DNA from: Hanleya hanleyi
Lineage: Eukaryota > Mollusca > Polyplacophora > Lepidopleurida > Hanleyidae
Assembly (NCBI GenBank): GCA_036873755.1
Contig: JAVTVY010020516.1
Coordinates: 1 to 64,000 of the forward strand
Length of the DNA: 64,000 bases
Direction of reading: 5' to 3'
The notes under the pieces were generated by a model. It saw nothing but the letters and a program-made list of their open reading frames with translations. It was not told where the DNA came from and did not search any database. The translations under genes and the position numbers were made by a program. Shown here one piece after another: positions 42,925-55,900 of the stretch (the stretch's first letter is position 1; each line of letters opens with the position of its first letter).

Positions 42925-45155
42925 TAACGGAATGGACCATCTCGAGTTTATACACTGGGAGTCTATCACCGTATACGTCTTATACAAGGTAAAGATGTTG
43001 CGAAACCTATATCGATAAATCGAACAGAGTAGTTTTGTTTATATTTGTAAATGAAGGCGTATGACTGAAGCGACGGTCAACGCAAGGAAATCATAAAGCA
43101 AAGAGTATAAAACGACCCGACAAGGTATATAAATTTTCAATCCATGATATAAGCTCTGTCATTTTCATCCCATTTGAATTTCAATTACATTAAGGACGAT
43201 CATGACAATCTTGAACAGCTTCTCGATACTCCACAATGGCTATGTAATACTTTCTCGCTCGAGAATGAGGCTAAAGGTACAAAAAGAAAGTCGTGATTGT
43301 AATGACCCGACAAGGTCTATAAACATTCCGTCAGCAAAGTGCCCCCCCAGGGAAGTTTTCTCTGCTGTTCCGAAACGACAAAATCGAGGAGGCCGAAACT
43401 TTTAAGCTTTTCTTATTGGGGTCATCTTGAGCCTATTTTGATATACCCCCAACAGAGAATCATGGGTAAATTCAAAATGGCGGCCATGTGGTATCCGCGA
43501 AAGTCGTGTTTTTCAGTCTTTTCGCTCCATTTCTTCACATTTTCCTTGCTAAAAGGCCTTGAAATTATTTTATTTATGCAAAACTAATTATTCTATATTT
43601 TATTTGATTTTTCTCGAGAGAATAATCGGAAAAATGAAAATTTCGAAAAATCGACCCCAAAACGGCCGAAAATGGCTTCCGAGAAGACGACGTCACTGTG
43701 ACGTCATGATGGACGCCATCTTGGATTTTTTTTACATTTCCCGGTAGAACTTGAACCCAAGATACTGTGTGGTAAGTTTCAGCGCTCTAGCCTTAGTGGT
43801 AGAGAAAATATATAGGGGGGGAGGGCACTTTCCGCCCCCCGCCCCTCCCCCCAGGCTGCGATACACCCCAAAATCGCCCAGGGCAGATAGGGTTAAGATA
43901 ATAATATTCGGTAACCGGTTCCCTGTATTTCAAGTACTATCTGAAGAATATAAGAAGCGTCTCAGTGTCAGTAAGGTTGAAACATGAACGTCATCAAGCA
44001 AGGATCCCCAGGACCCAACAAGATACAGAAGTGTTAAGTCAGTGAATTCGTCTTTCGTAAGTTCATTGGATCAGGGTTTTTTTTTCTTACTCGGAAATCA
44101 AGGCGAATAAGCGAAGCTAGGAATAACAGAAGGAAGCCGTAAAACAAAGAATACAAACTACCCGATATGGCAGATAAGTGTTCCGTCAGAGAAAGCATTC
44201 ATCTCATATTTATTCCCCTTTGCATCTCAAATAAAATAAATATACCTTCCTGGGAGGATTATATTCTCCCAGCAAGGCATATAAATATTCTATCAACGAA
44301 GTCTGCTTGATCAAGTTGCTTCACTGAAGCCTTTGGTTCACATTATACGTGTAAAACTCAGCAAAGATATTCCTAAACCGATAATTCATACAGCATAAAG
44401 AGTCCTTGATTGAACGGCAATAGAAGGCATGGCTACTTTTTTGGCACTCTCGGGAAGGCGAACATCCTAATGCAACCATTCAAAGGTTCCGACAAGGAGT
44501 ACAGCTCTTATTCGTGAATCGAGTCCCGGCATTTCATATGGGATTCAGAGCATTTTCTGGAGTGAAAGTCAAGGTGCATCACTGAGGATAAGGATCGATA
44601 CGGAAGTCATATCGCAATCTTCTCGATGACCCGACAAGGTATATACACTATCAGATAAGGATGTCGACATCTATCCCTTGTAGCATCTTAATACATGGCC
44701 AAGATCTTCCACAAATAATCATCGATATTTATTCGATCAGGTAGAGACTTCAGTGTGCGTGTATAAAGGCAAATGATTGCAGCTAGAATTAGAAGGAAGT
44801 TCTTCTTCTATTGACATGGCAAACCCTATAACGGAATGGACCATCTCGAGTTTATACACTGGGAGTCTATCACCGTACACGTCTTATACAAGGTAAAGAT
44901 GTTGCGAAACCTATATCGATAAATCGAACAGAGTAGTTTTGTTTTTATTTGTGAATGAAGGCGTATGACAGAAGCGACGGTCAACGCAAGGAAATCATAA
45001 AGCAAAGAGTATAAAACGACCCAACAAGGTATATAAATTTTCAATCAATGATATAAGCTCTGTCATTTTCATCCCATTTGAATTTCAATTACATTAAGGA
45101 CGATCATGATAATCTTGAACAGCTTCTCGATACTCCACAATGGCTATGTAATACT
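42925..45155. repeat. Satellite array, part 3: last full-length monomers
   Basis: One full monomer (42,926-44,825) and the start of the next, still with the hairpin at 44,245 (one stem mismatch). At 45,155 the sequence jumps from ATACTTTCTC to TGAAGAATATAAG, the first of the internal-deletion joints. Confidence 0.85.
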
Positions 45156-48100
45156 TTCTCTGAAGAATATAAGAAGCGTCTCAGTGTCAGTAAGGATGAA
45201 ACATGAACGTCATCAAGCAAGGATCTCCAGGACCCAACAAGATACAGAAGTGTTAAGTCAGTGAATTCGTCTTTCGTAAGTTCATTGGATCAGGATTTTT
45301 TTTTCTTACTCGGAAATCAAGGCGAATAAGCGAAGCTAGGAATAACAGAAGCAAGCCGTAAAACAAAGAATGCAAACTACCCGATAGTTTCGAGTTTATA
45401 CACTGGGAGTCTATCACCGTATTCGTCTTATACAAGGTAAAGATGTTGCGAAACCTATATCGATAAATCGAACAGAGTAGTTTTGCTTTTATTTGTAAAT
45501 GAAGGCGTATGACTGAAGCGACGGTCAACGCAAGGAAATCATAAAGCAAAGAGTATAAAACGACCCGACAAGGTATATAAATTTTCAATCAATGATATAA
45601 GCTCTGTCATTTTCATCCCATTTGAATTTCAATTACATTAAGGACGATCATGATAATCTTGAACAGCTTCTCGATACTCCACAATGGCTATGTAATACTT
45701 TCTCGCTCGAGAATGAGGCTAAAGGTACCAAAAGAAAGTCGTGATTGTAATGACCCGACAAGGTCTATAAACATTCAGTCAGCAAAGTGCCCCCCCATAG
45801 TGAACTTTTCTCTGCTGTTCCGAAACGACAAAATCGAGGAGGCCGAAACTTTTAAGCTTTTTTTATTGGGGTCATCTTGATCGTATTTTCATATACCCCC
45901 GGGCAGAGAATCATGGCTAAATTCAAAATGGCGGCCATGTGGTATCCGCGAAAGTCGTGTTTTTCAGTCTTTTCGCTCCATTTCTTCACATTTTCCTTGC
46001 CTAAAAGGCCTTGAAATTATTTTATTTATGCAAAACTAATTATTCTATATTTTATTTGATTTTTCTCGAGAGAATAATCGAAAAAATGAAAATTTCGAAA
46101 AATCGACCCCAAAACGGCCAAAAATGGCTTACGAGAAGACGACGGCACTGTGACGTCATGATGGCGGCCATCTTGGATTTTTTTACATTTCCCAGTAGAA
46201 CTTGAACCCAAGATACTGTGTGGTAAGTTTCAGCGCTCTAGCCTTAGTGGTGGAGGAAATATATAGGGGGTGGGCACTTTCCGCCCCCCGCCCCTCCCCC
46301 CAGGCTGCGATACACCCCAAAATCGCCCAGGCCAGATAGGCTTAAGATAATAATATTCGGTAACCGGTTCTCTGTATTTCAAGTACTATCTGAAGAATAT
46401 AAGAAGCGTCTCAGTGTCAGTAAGGATGAAACATGAACGTCATCAAGCAAGGATCTCCAGAACCCAACAAGATACAGAAGTGTTAAGTCAGTGAATTCGT
46501 CTTTCGTAAGTTCATTGGATCAGGGGTTTTTTTCTTACTCGGAAATCAAGGCGAATAAGCGAAGCTAGGAATAACAGAAGCAAGCCGTAAAACAAAGAAT
46601 GCAAACTACCCGATAGTTTCGAGTTTATACACTGGGAGTCTATCACCGTATTCGTCTTATACAAGGTAAAGATGTTGCGAAACGACCCGACAAGGTATAT
46701 AAATTTTCAATCAATGATATAAGCTCTGTCATTTTCATCCCATTTGAATTTCAATTACATTAAGGACGATCATGATAATCTTGAACAGCTTCTCGATACT
46801 CCACAATGGCTATGTAATACTTTCTCGCTCGAGAATGAGGCTAAATAAAAATTCAAAAGAAAAAGCCGTGATTGTAATGACCCGACAAGGTCTATAAACA
46901 TTCCGTCAGCAAAGCGCCCCTAGTGAACTTTTCTCTCTGCTGTTCCGAAACGACAAAATCGGTGAGAGGCCGAAAATTCAGCTTTTCTTATTGGGGTCAG
47001 TCTTGAGCCTATTTTGATATACCCCGGGCAGAGAATCATGGGTAAATTCAAAATGGCGGCCATGTGGTATCCGCGAAAGTCGTGTTTTTCAGTCTTTTCG
47101 CTCCATTTCTTCACATTTTCCTTGCCTAAAAGGCCTTGAAATTATTTTATTTATGCAAAACTAATTATTCTATATTTCATTTGATTTTTCTCGAGAGAAT
47201 AATCGGAAAAATGAAAATTTGGAAAAATCGACCCCAAAACGGCCGAAAATGGCTTCCGAGAAGACGGCGTCACTGTGACGTCATGGTGGCGGCCATCTTG
47301 GATTTTTTTTACATTTCCCGGTAGAACTTGAACCCAAGATACTGTGTGGTAAGTTTCAGCGCTCTAGCCTTAGTGGTAGAGGAAATATATTGGGGGGTGG
47401 GCACTTTCCGCCCAACGCCCCTCCCCCAGGCTGCGATACACCCCAAAATCGCCCAGGGCAGATAGGCTTAAGATAATAATATTCGGTAACCGGTTCCCTG
47501 TATTTCAAGTACTATCTGAAGAATATAAGAAGCGTCTCAGTGTCAGGATCTCCAGGACCCAACAAGATACAGAAGTGTTAAGTCAGTGAATTCGTCTTTC
47601 GTAAGTTCATTGGATCAGGGGTTTTTTTCTTACTCGGAAATCAAGGCGAATAAGCGAAGCTATGAATAACAGAAGGAAGCCGTAAAACAAAGAAAGCAAA
47701 CTACCCGATAGTTTCGAGTTTATACACTGGGAGTCTATCACCGTATACGTCTTATACAAGGTAAAGATGTTGCGAAACCTATATCGATCAATCGAACAGA
47801 GTAGTTTTGCTTTTATTTGTAAATGAAGGCGTATGACTGAAGCGACGGTCAACGCAAGGAAATCATAAAGCAAAGAGTATAAAACGACCCGACAAGGTAT
47901 ATAAATTTTCAATCAATGATATAAGCTCTGTCATTTTCATCCCATTTGAATTTCAATTACATTAAGGACGATCATGATAATCTTGAACAGCTTCTCAATA
48001 CTCCACAATGGCTATGTAATACTCTCTCGCTCGAGAATGAGGCTAAAGGTACCAAAAGGAAGTCGTGATTGTAATGACCCGACAAGGTCTATAAACATTC

Positions 48101-51100
48101 CGTCAGCAAAGTGCCCCCCCCCAGTGAACTTTTCTCTGCTGTTCCGAAACGACAAAATCGAGGAGGCCGAAAATTCTAAGCTTTTCTTATTGGGGTCATC
48201 TTGAGCCTATTTTGATATACCCCCGGGCAGAGAATCATGGGTAAATTCATAATGGCGGCAATGTGGTATCCGCGAAAGTCGTGTTTTTCAGTCTTTTCGC
48301 TCCATTTCTTCACATTTTCCTTGCCTAAAAGGCCTTGAAATTATTTTATTTATGCAAAACTAATTATTCTATATTTTATTTGATTTTTCTCGAGAGAATA
48401 ATCGGGAAAATGAAAATTTCGAAAAATTCATACAGCATAAAGAGTCCTTGATTGAACGGCAATAGATGGCATGGTTATTTTTTTGGCACTCTCGGGAAGG
48501 CGAACATCCTGATGCAACCATTCAAAGGTTCCGACAAGGAGTACAGCTCTTATTCGTGAATCGAGTCCCGGCATTTCACATGGGATTCAGAGCATTTTCT
48601 GGAGTGAAAGTCAAGGCGCATCACTGAGGATAAGGATCGATACGGAAGTCATATCGCAATCTTCTCGATGACCCGACAAGGTATATACACTATCAGATAA
48701 GGATTCCTATTTTATTTATGCAAAACTAATTATTCTATATTTTATTTGATTTTTGTGGAGAGAATAATCGGTAAAATGAAAATTTCAAAAAATCGACCCC
48801 AAAACGGCCGAAAATGGCTTCCGAGGAGACGACGTCACTGTGACGTCATGATGGCGGCCATCTTAGATTTTTTTTACATTTCCCGGTAGAACTTGAACCC
48901 AAGATACTGTGTGGTAAGTTTCAGCGCTCTAGCCTTAGTGGTAGAGAAAATATATAGGGTGTGGGCACTTTCCGCCCCTCGCCCCTCCCCCCAGGCTGCG
49001 ATACACCCCAAATCGCCCAGGCCAGATAGGGTTAAGATAATAATATTCAGTAAACGGTTCCCTGTATTTCAAGTACTATCTGAAGAATATAAGAAGCGTC
49101 TCAGTGTCAGTAAGGATGAAACATGAACGTCATCAAGCAAGGATCTCCAGGACCCAACAAGATACAGAAGTGTTAAGTCAGTGAATTCGTCTTTCTTCTT
49201 CTATTGACATGACAAACCTTATAACGGAATGGACCATCTCGAGTTTATACACTGGGAGTCTATCACCGTATACGTCTTATACAAGGTAAGATGTTGCGAA
49301 ACCTATATCGATAAATCGAACAGAGTAGTTTTGTTTTTATTTGTAAATGAAGGCGTATGACTGAAGCGACGGTCAACGCAAGGAAATCATAAAGCAAAGA
49401 GTATAAAACGACCCGACAAGGTATATAAATTTTCAATCAATGATATAAGCTCTGTCATTTTCATCCCATTTGAATTTCAATTACATTAAGGACGATCATG
49501 ATAATCTTGAACAGCTTCTCGATACTCCACAATGGCTATGTAATACTTTCTCGCTTGAGAATGAGGCTAAAGATACCAAAAGGAAGTCGTGATTGTAATG
49601 ACCCGACAAGGTCTATAAACATTCCGTCAGCAAAGTGCCCCCCCCTAGTGAACTTTTCTCTACTCTACTCGGAAATCAAGGCGAATAAGCGAATCAAGGC
49701 GAATAAGCGAAGCTAGGAATAACAGAAGGAAGCCGTTAAACAAAGAAAGCAAACTACCCGATAGTTTCGAGTTTATACACTGGGAGTCTATCACCGTATA
49801 CGTCTTATACAAGGTAAAGATGTTGCGAAACCTATATCGAGTAGTTTTGCTTTTATTTGTAAATGAAGGCGTATGACTGAAGCGACGGTCAACGCAAGGA
49901 AATCATAAAGCAAAGAGTATAAAACGACCCGACAAGGTATATAAATTTTCAATCAATGATATAAGCTCTGTCATTTTCATCCCATTTGAATTTCAATTAC
50001 ATTAAGGACGATCATGATAATCTTGAACAGCTTCTCAATACTCCACAATGGCTATGTAATACTCTCTCGCTCGAGAATGAGGCTAAAGGTACCAAAAGGA
50101 AGTCGTGATTGTAATGACCCGACAAGGTCTATAAACATTCCGTCAGCAAAGTGCCCCCCCCCCAAGTGAACTTTTCTATGCTGTTCCGAAACGACAAAAT
50201 CGAGGAGGCCGAAAATTCTAAGCTTTTCTTATTGGGGTCATCTTGAGCCTATTTTGATATACCCCCGGGCAGAGAATCATGGGTAAATTCATAATGGCGG
50301 CAATGTGGTATCCGCGAAAGTCGTGTTTTTCAGTCTTTTCGCTCCATTTCTTCACATTTTCCTTGCCTAAAAGGCCTTGAAATTATTTTATTTATGCAAA
50401 ACTAATTATTCTATATTTTATTTGATTTTTCTCGAGAGAATAATCGGGAAAATGAAAATTTCGAAAAATTCATACAGCATAAAGAGTCCTTGATTGAACG
50501 GCAATAGATGGCATGGTTATTTTTTTGGCACTCTCGGGAAGGCGAACATCCTGATGCAACCATTCAAAGGTTCCGACAAGGAGTACAGCTCTTATTCGTG
50601 AATCGAGTCCCGGCATTTCACATGGGATTCAGAGCATTTTCTGGAGTGAAAGTCAAGGCGCATCACTGAGGATAAGGATCGATACGGAAGTCATATCGCA
50701 ATCTTCTCGATGACCCGACAAGGTATATACACTATCAGATAAGGATTCCTATTTTATTTATGCAAAACTAATTATTCTATATTTTATTTGATTTTTGTGG
50801 AGAGAATAATCGGTAAAATGAAAATTTCAAAAAATCGACCCCAAAACGGCCGAAAATGGCTTCCGAGGAGACGACGTCACTGTGACGTCATGATGGCGGC
50901 CATCTTAGATTTTTTTTACATTTCCCGATAGAACTTGAACCCAAGATACTGTGTGGTAAGTTTCAGCGCTCTAGCCTTAGTGGTAGAGAAAATATATAGG
51001 GTGTGGGCACTTTCCGCCCCTCGCCCCTCCCCCCAGGCTGCGATACACCCCAAATCGCCCAGGCCAGATAGGGTTAAGATAATAATATTCAGTAAACGGT

Positions 51101-52986
51101 TCCCTGTATTTCAAGTACTATCTGAAGAATATAAGAAGCGTCTCAGTGTCAGTAAGGATGAAACATGAACGTCATCAAGCAAGGATCTCCAGGACCCAAC
51201 AAGATACAGAAGTGTTAAGTCATTGAATTCGTCTTTCTTCTTCTATTGACATGACAAACCCTATAACGGAATGGACCATCTCGAGTTTATACACTGGGAG
51301 TCTATCACCGTATACGTCTTATACAAGGTATAGATGTTGCGAAACCTATATCGATAAATCGAACAGAGTAGTTTTGTTTTTATTTGTAAATGAAGGCGTA
51401 TGACTGAAGCGACGGTCAACGCAAGGAAATCATAAAGCAAAGAGTATAAAACGACCCGACAAGGTATATAAATTTTCAATCAATGATATAAGCTCTGTCA
51501 TTTTCATCCCATTTGAATTTCAATTACATTAAGGACGATCATGATAATCTTGAACAGCTTCTCGATACTCCACAATGGCTATGTAATACTTTCTCTGAAG
51601 AATATAAGAAGCGTCTCAGTGTCAGTAAGGATGAAACATGAACGTCATCAAGCAAGGATCTCCAGGACCCAACAAGATACAGAAGTGTTAAGTCAGTGAA
51701 TTCGTCTTTCGTAAGTTCATTGGATCAGGGTTTTTTTTTCTAACTCGGAAATCAAGGCGAATAAGCGAAGCTAGGAATAACAGAAGGAAGCCGTAAAACA
51801 AAGAAAGCAAATTACCCGATAGTTTCGAGTTTATACACGAATACGGGAGTCTATCACCGTATACGTCTTATACAAGGTAAAGATGTTGCGAAACCTATAT
51901 CGATAAATCGAACAGAGTAGTTTTGTTTTTATTTGTAAATGAAGGTATATGACTGAAGCGACGGTCAACGCAAGGAAATCATAAAGCAAAGAGCATAAAA
52001 CGACCCGACAAGGTATATAAATTTTCAATCAATGATATAAGCTCTGTCATTTTCATCCCATTTGAATTTCAATTACATTAAGGACGATCATGATAATCTT
52101 GAACAGCTTCTCAATACTCCACAATGGCTATGTAATACTCTCTCGCTCGAGAATGAGGCTAAAGGTACCAAAAGGAAGTCGTGATTGTAATGACCCGACA
52201 AGGTCTATAAACATTCCGTCAGCAAAGTGCCCCCCACCCCCAGTGAACTTTTCTCTGCTGTTCCTAAACGACAAAATCGAGGAGGCCGAAAATTCTAAGC
52301 TTTTCTTATTGGGGTCATCTTGAGCCTATTTTGATATACCCCCGGACAGAGAATCATGGGTAAATTCATAATGGCGGCAATGTGGTATCCGCGAAAGTCG
52401 TGTTTTTCAGTCTTTTCGCTCCATTTCTTCACATTTTCCTTGCCTAAAAGGCCTTGAAATTATTTTATTTATGCAAAACTAATTATTCTATATTTTATTT
52501 GATTTTTCTCGAGAGAATAATCGGGAAAATGAAAATTTCGAAAAATTCATACAGCATAAAGAGTCCTTGATTGAACGGCAATAGATGGCATGGTTATTTT
52601 TTTGGCACTCTCGGGAAGGCGAACATCCTGATGCAACCATTCAAAGGTTCCGACAAGGAGTACAGCTCTTATTCGTGAATCGAGTCCCGGCATTTCACAT
52701 GGGATTCAGAGCATTTTCTGGAGTGAAATTCAAGGCGCATCACTGAGGATAAGGATCGATACGGAAGTCATATCGCAATCTTCTCGATGACCCGACAAGG
52801 TATATACACTATCAGATAAGGATGTCGACATCTATCCCTTGTTGCATCTTAATACATGGCCAAGATCTTCCAGTAATAATCATCGATATTTCATCGATCA
52901 GGTAGAGACTTTAGTGTGCGTGTATAAAGGCAAATGATTGCAGCTAGAATTAGAAGGAAGTTCTTCTTCTATTGACATGACAAACC
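45156..52986. repeat. Satellite array, part 4: rearranged short units, local 2,042-bp period
   Basis: Monomer anchors fall at irregular spacings of about 540 to 1,510 bp because internal segments are missing. Several joints recur: CTTTCTCTGAAGAATA (45,155; 51,590), GAAAAATTCATACAGC (48,423; 50,465; 52,543), GGATTCCTATTTTA (48,702; 50,744) and CGTCTTTCTTCTTC (49,188; 51,230). The block from about 47.7 to 49.7 kb is repeated almost unchanged about 2,042 bp later. Confidence 0.8.
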
Positions 52987-55900
52987 CTATAACAGAATGG
53001 ACCATCTCGAGTTTATACACTGGAAGTCTATCACCGTATACGTCTTATACAAGGTAAAGGTGTTGCGAAACCTATATCGATAAATCGAACAGAGTAGTTT
53101 TGTTTTTATTTGTAAATGAAGGCGTATGACTGAAGCGACGGTCAACCCAAGGAAATCATAAAGCAAAGAGTATAAAACGACCCGACAAGGTATATAAATT
53201 TTCAATCAATGATATAAGCTCTGTTATTTTCATCCCATTTGAATTTCAATTACATTAAGGACGATCATGATAATCTTGAACAGCTTCTCGATACTCCACA
53301 ATGGCTATGTAATACTTCCTCGCTCGAGAATGAGGCTAAAGATACCAAAAGGAAGTCGTGATTGTAATGACCCGACAAGGTCTATAAACATTCCGTCAGC
53401 AAAGTGCCCCCCCCTAGTGAACTTTTCTCTACTGTTCCGAAACGACAAAATCGAGGAGGCAGAAAATGTTAAGCTTTTCTTATTGGGGTCATCTTGAGCC
53501 TATTTTGATATACCCCCGGGCAGAGAATCATGGGTAAATTCAAAATGGCGGCCATGTGGTATCCGCGAAAGTCGTGTTTTTCAGTCTTTTCGCTCCATTT
53601 CTTCACATTTTCCTTGCCTAAAAGGCCTTGAAATTATTTTATTTATGCAAAACTAATTATTCTATATTTTATTTGATTTTTCTCGAGAGAATAATCGGTA
53701 AAATGAAAATTTCGAAAAATCGACCCCAAAACGGCCGAAAATGGCTTCCGAGGAGACGACGTCACTGTGACGTCATGATGGCGGCCATCTTGGATTTTTT
53801 TTACATTTCCCGGTAGAACTTGAACCCAAGATACTGTGTGGTAAGTTTCAGCGCTCTAGCCTTAGTGGTAGAGAAAATATATAGTGGGTGGGCACTTTCA
53901 GCCCCTCGGCCCTCCCCCCAGGCTGCGATACACCCCAAATCGCCCAGGCCAGATAGGGTTAAGATAATAATATTCAGTAACCGGGTCCCTGTATTTCAAG
54001 TACTATCTGAAGAATATAAGAAGCGTCTCAGTGTCAGTAAGGATGAAACATGAACGTCATCAAGCAAGGATCTCCAGGACCCAACAAGATACAGAAGTGT
54101 TAAGTCAGTGAATTCGTCTTTCTTCTTCTATTGACATGACAAACCCTATAACGGAATGGACCATCTCGAGTTTATACACTGGGAGTCTACCACCGTATAC
54201 GTCTTACACAAGGTAAAGATGTTGCGAAACCTATATCGATAAATCGAACAGAGTAGTTTTGTTTCTATTTGTAAATGAAGGCGTATGACTGAAGCGACGG
54301 TCAACGCAAGGAAATCATAAAGCAAAGAGTATAAAACGACCCGACAAGGTATATAAATTTTCAGTCAATGATATAAGCTCTGTCATTTTCATCCCATTTG
54401 AATTTCAATTACATTAAGGACGATCATGATAATCTTGAACAGCTTCTCGATACTCCACAATGGCTATGTGATACTTTCTCGCTCGAGAATGATGCTAAAG
54501 GTACCAAAAGAAAGTCGTGATTGTAATGACCCGACAAGGTCTATAAACATTCCGTCAGCAAAGTGCCCCCCCCATAGTGAACTTTTCTCTGCTGTTCCGA
54601 AACGACAAAATCGAGGAGGCCAAAATTTTCAGCTTTTCTTATTGGGGTCATCTTGAGCCTATTTTCATATATACCCCCGGGCAGGGAATCATGGGTAAAT
54701 TCAAAATGGTGGCCATGTGGTATCCGCGAAAGTCTTGTTTTTCAGTCTTTTCGCTCCATTTCTTCACATTTTCCTTGCCTAAAAGGCCTTGAAATTATTT
54801 TATTTATGCAAAACTAATTATTCTATATTTTATTTGATTTTTTTCGAGAGGATAATCGGAAAAATGAAAATTTCAAAAAATCGACCCCAAAACGGCCGAA
54901 AATGGCTTCCGAGAAGACGACGGTACTGTGACCTCATGATGGCGGCTATCTTGGATTTTTTTACATTTCCAGGTAGAACTTGAACCCAAGATACTGTGTG
55001 GTAAGTTTCAGCGCTCTAGCCTTAGTGGTAGAGGAAATATATAGGGGGGTGGGCACTTTCCGCTCCCCGCCACTCCCCCAGGCTGCGATACACCCCAAAA
55101 TCGCCCAGGCCAGATAGGCTTAAGATAATAATATTCGGTAACCGGTTCCCTGTATTTCAAGTACTATCTGAAGAATATAAGAAGCGTCTCAGTGTCAGTA
55201 AGGATGAAACATGAACGTCATCAAGCAAGGATCCCCAGGACCCAACAAGATACAGAAGTGTTAAGTCAGTGAATTCGTCTTTCGTAAGTTCATTGGATCA
55301 GGGGGTTTTTTTCTTACTCGGAAATCAAGGCGAATAAGCGAAGCTAGGAATAACAGAAGGAAGCCGTAAAACAAAGAATGCAAACTACCCGATAGTTTCG
55401 AGTTTATACACTGGGAGTCTATCACCATATACGTCTTATACAAGGTAAAGATGTTGCGAAACCTATATCGATAAATCGAACAAAGTAGTTTTGCTTTTAT
55501 TTGTAAATGAAGCCGTATGACTGAAGCCACGGTCAACGCAAGGAAATCATAAAGCAAAGAGTATAAAACGACCCGACAAGGTATATAAATTTTCAATCAA
55601 TGATATAAGCTCTGTCATTTTCATCCCATTTGAATTTCAATTACATTAAGGACGATCATGATAATCTTGAACAGCTTCTCGATACCCCACAATGGCTATG
55701 TAATACTTTCTCGCTCGAGAATGAGGCTAAAGGTACCAAAAGGAAGTCGTGATTGTAATGACCCGACAAGGTCTATAAACATTCCGTCAGCAAAGTGTCC
55801 CCCCCCTAGTGAACTTTTCTCTGCTGTTCCGAAACGACAAAATCGAGGAGACCGAAAATATTAAGCTTTTCTTATTGGGTTCATCTTGAGCCTATTTTCA

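Noticed and set aside
42661..42987. A 108-codon minus-strand frame
   Set aside because: It crosses the right boundary of the 2.05-kb insertion into satellite and is made of terminal motif repeats.
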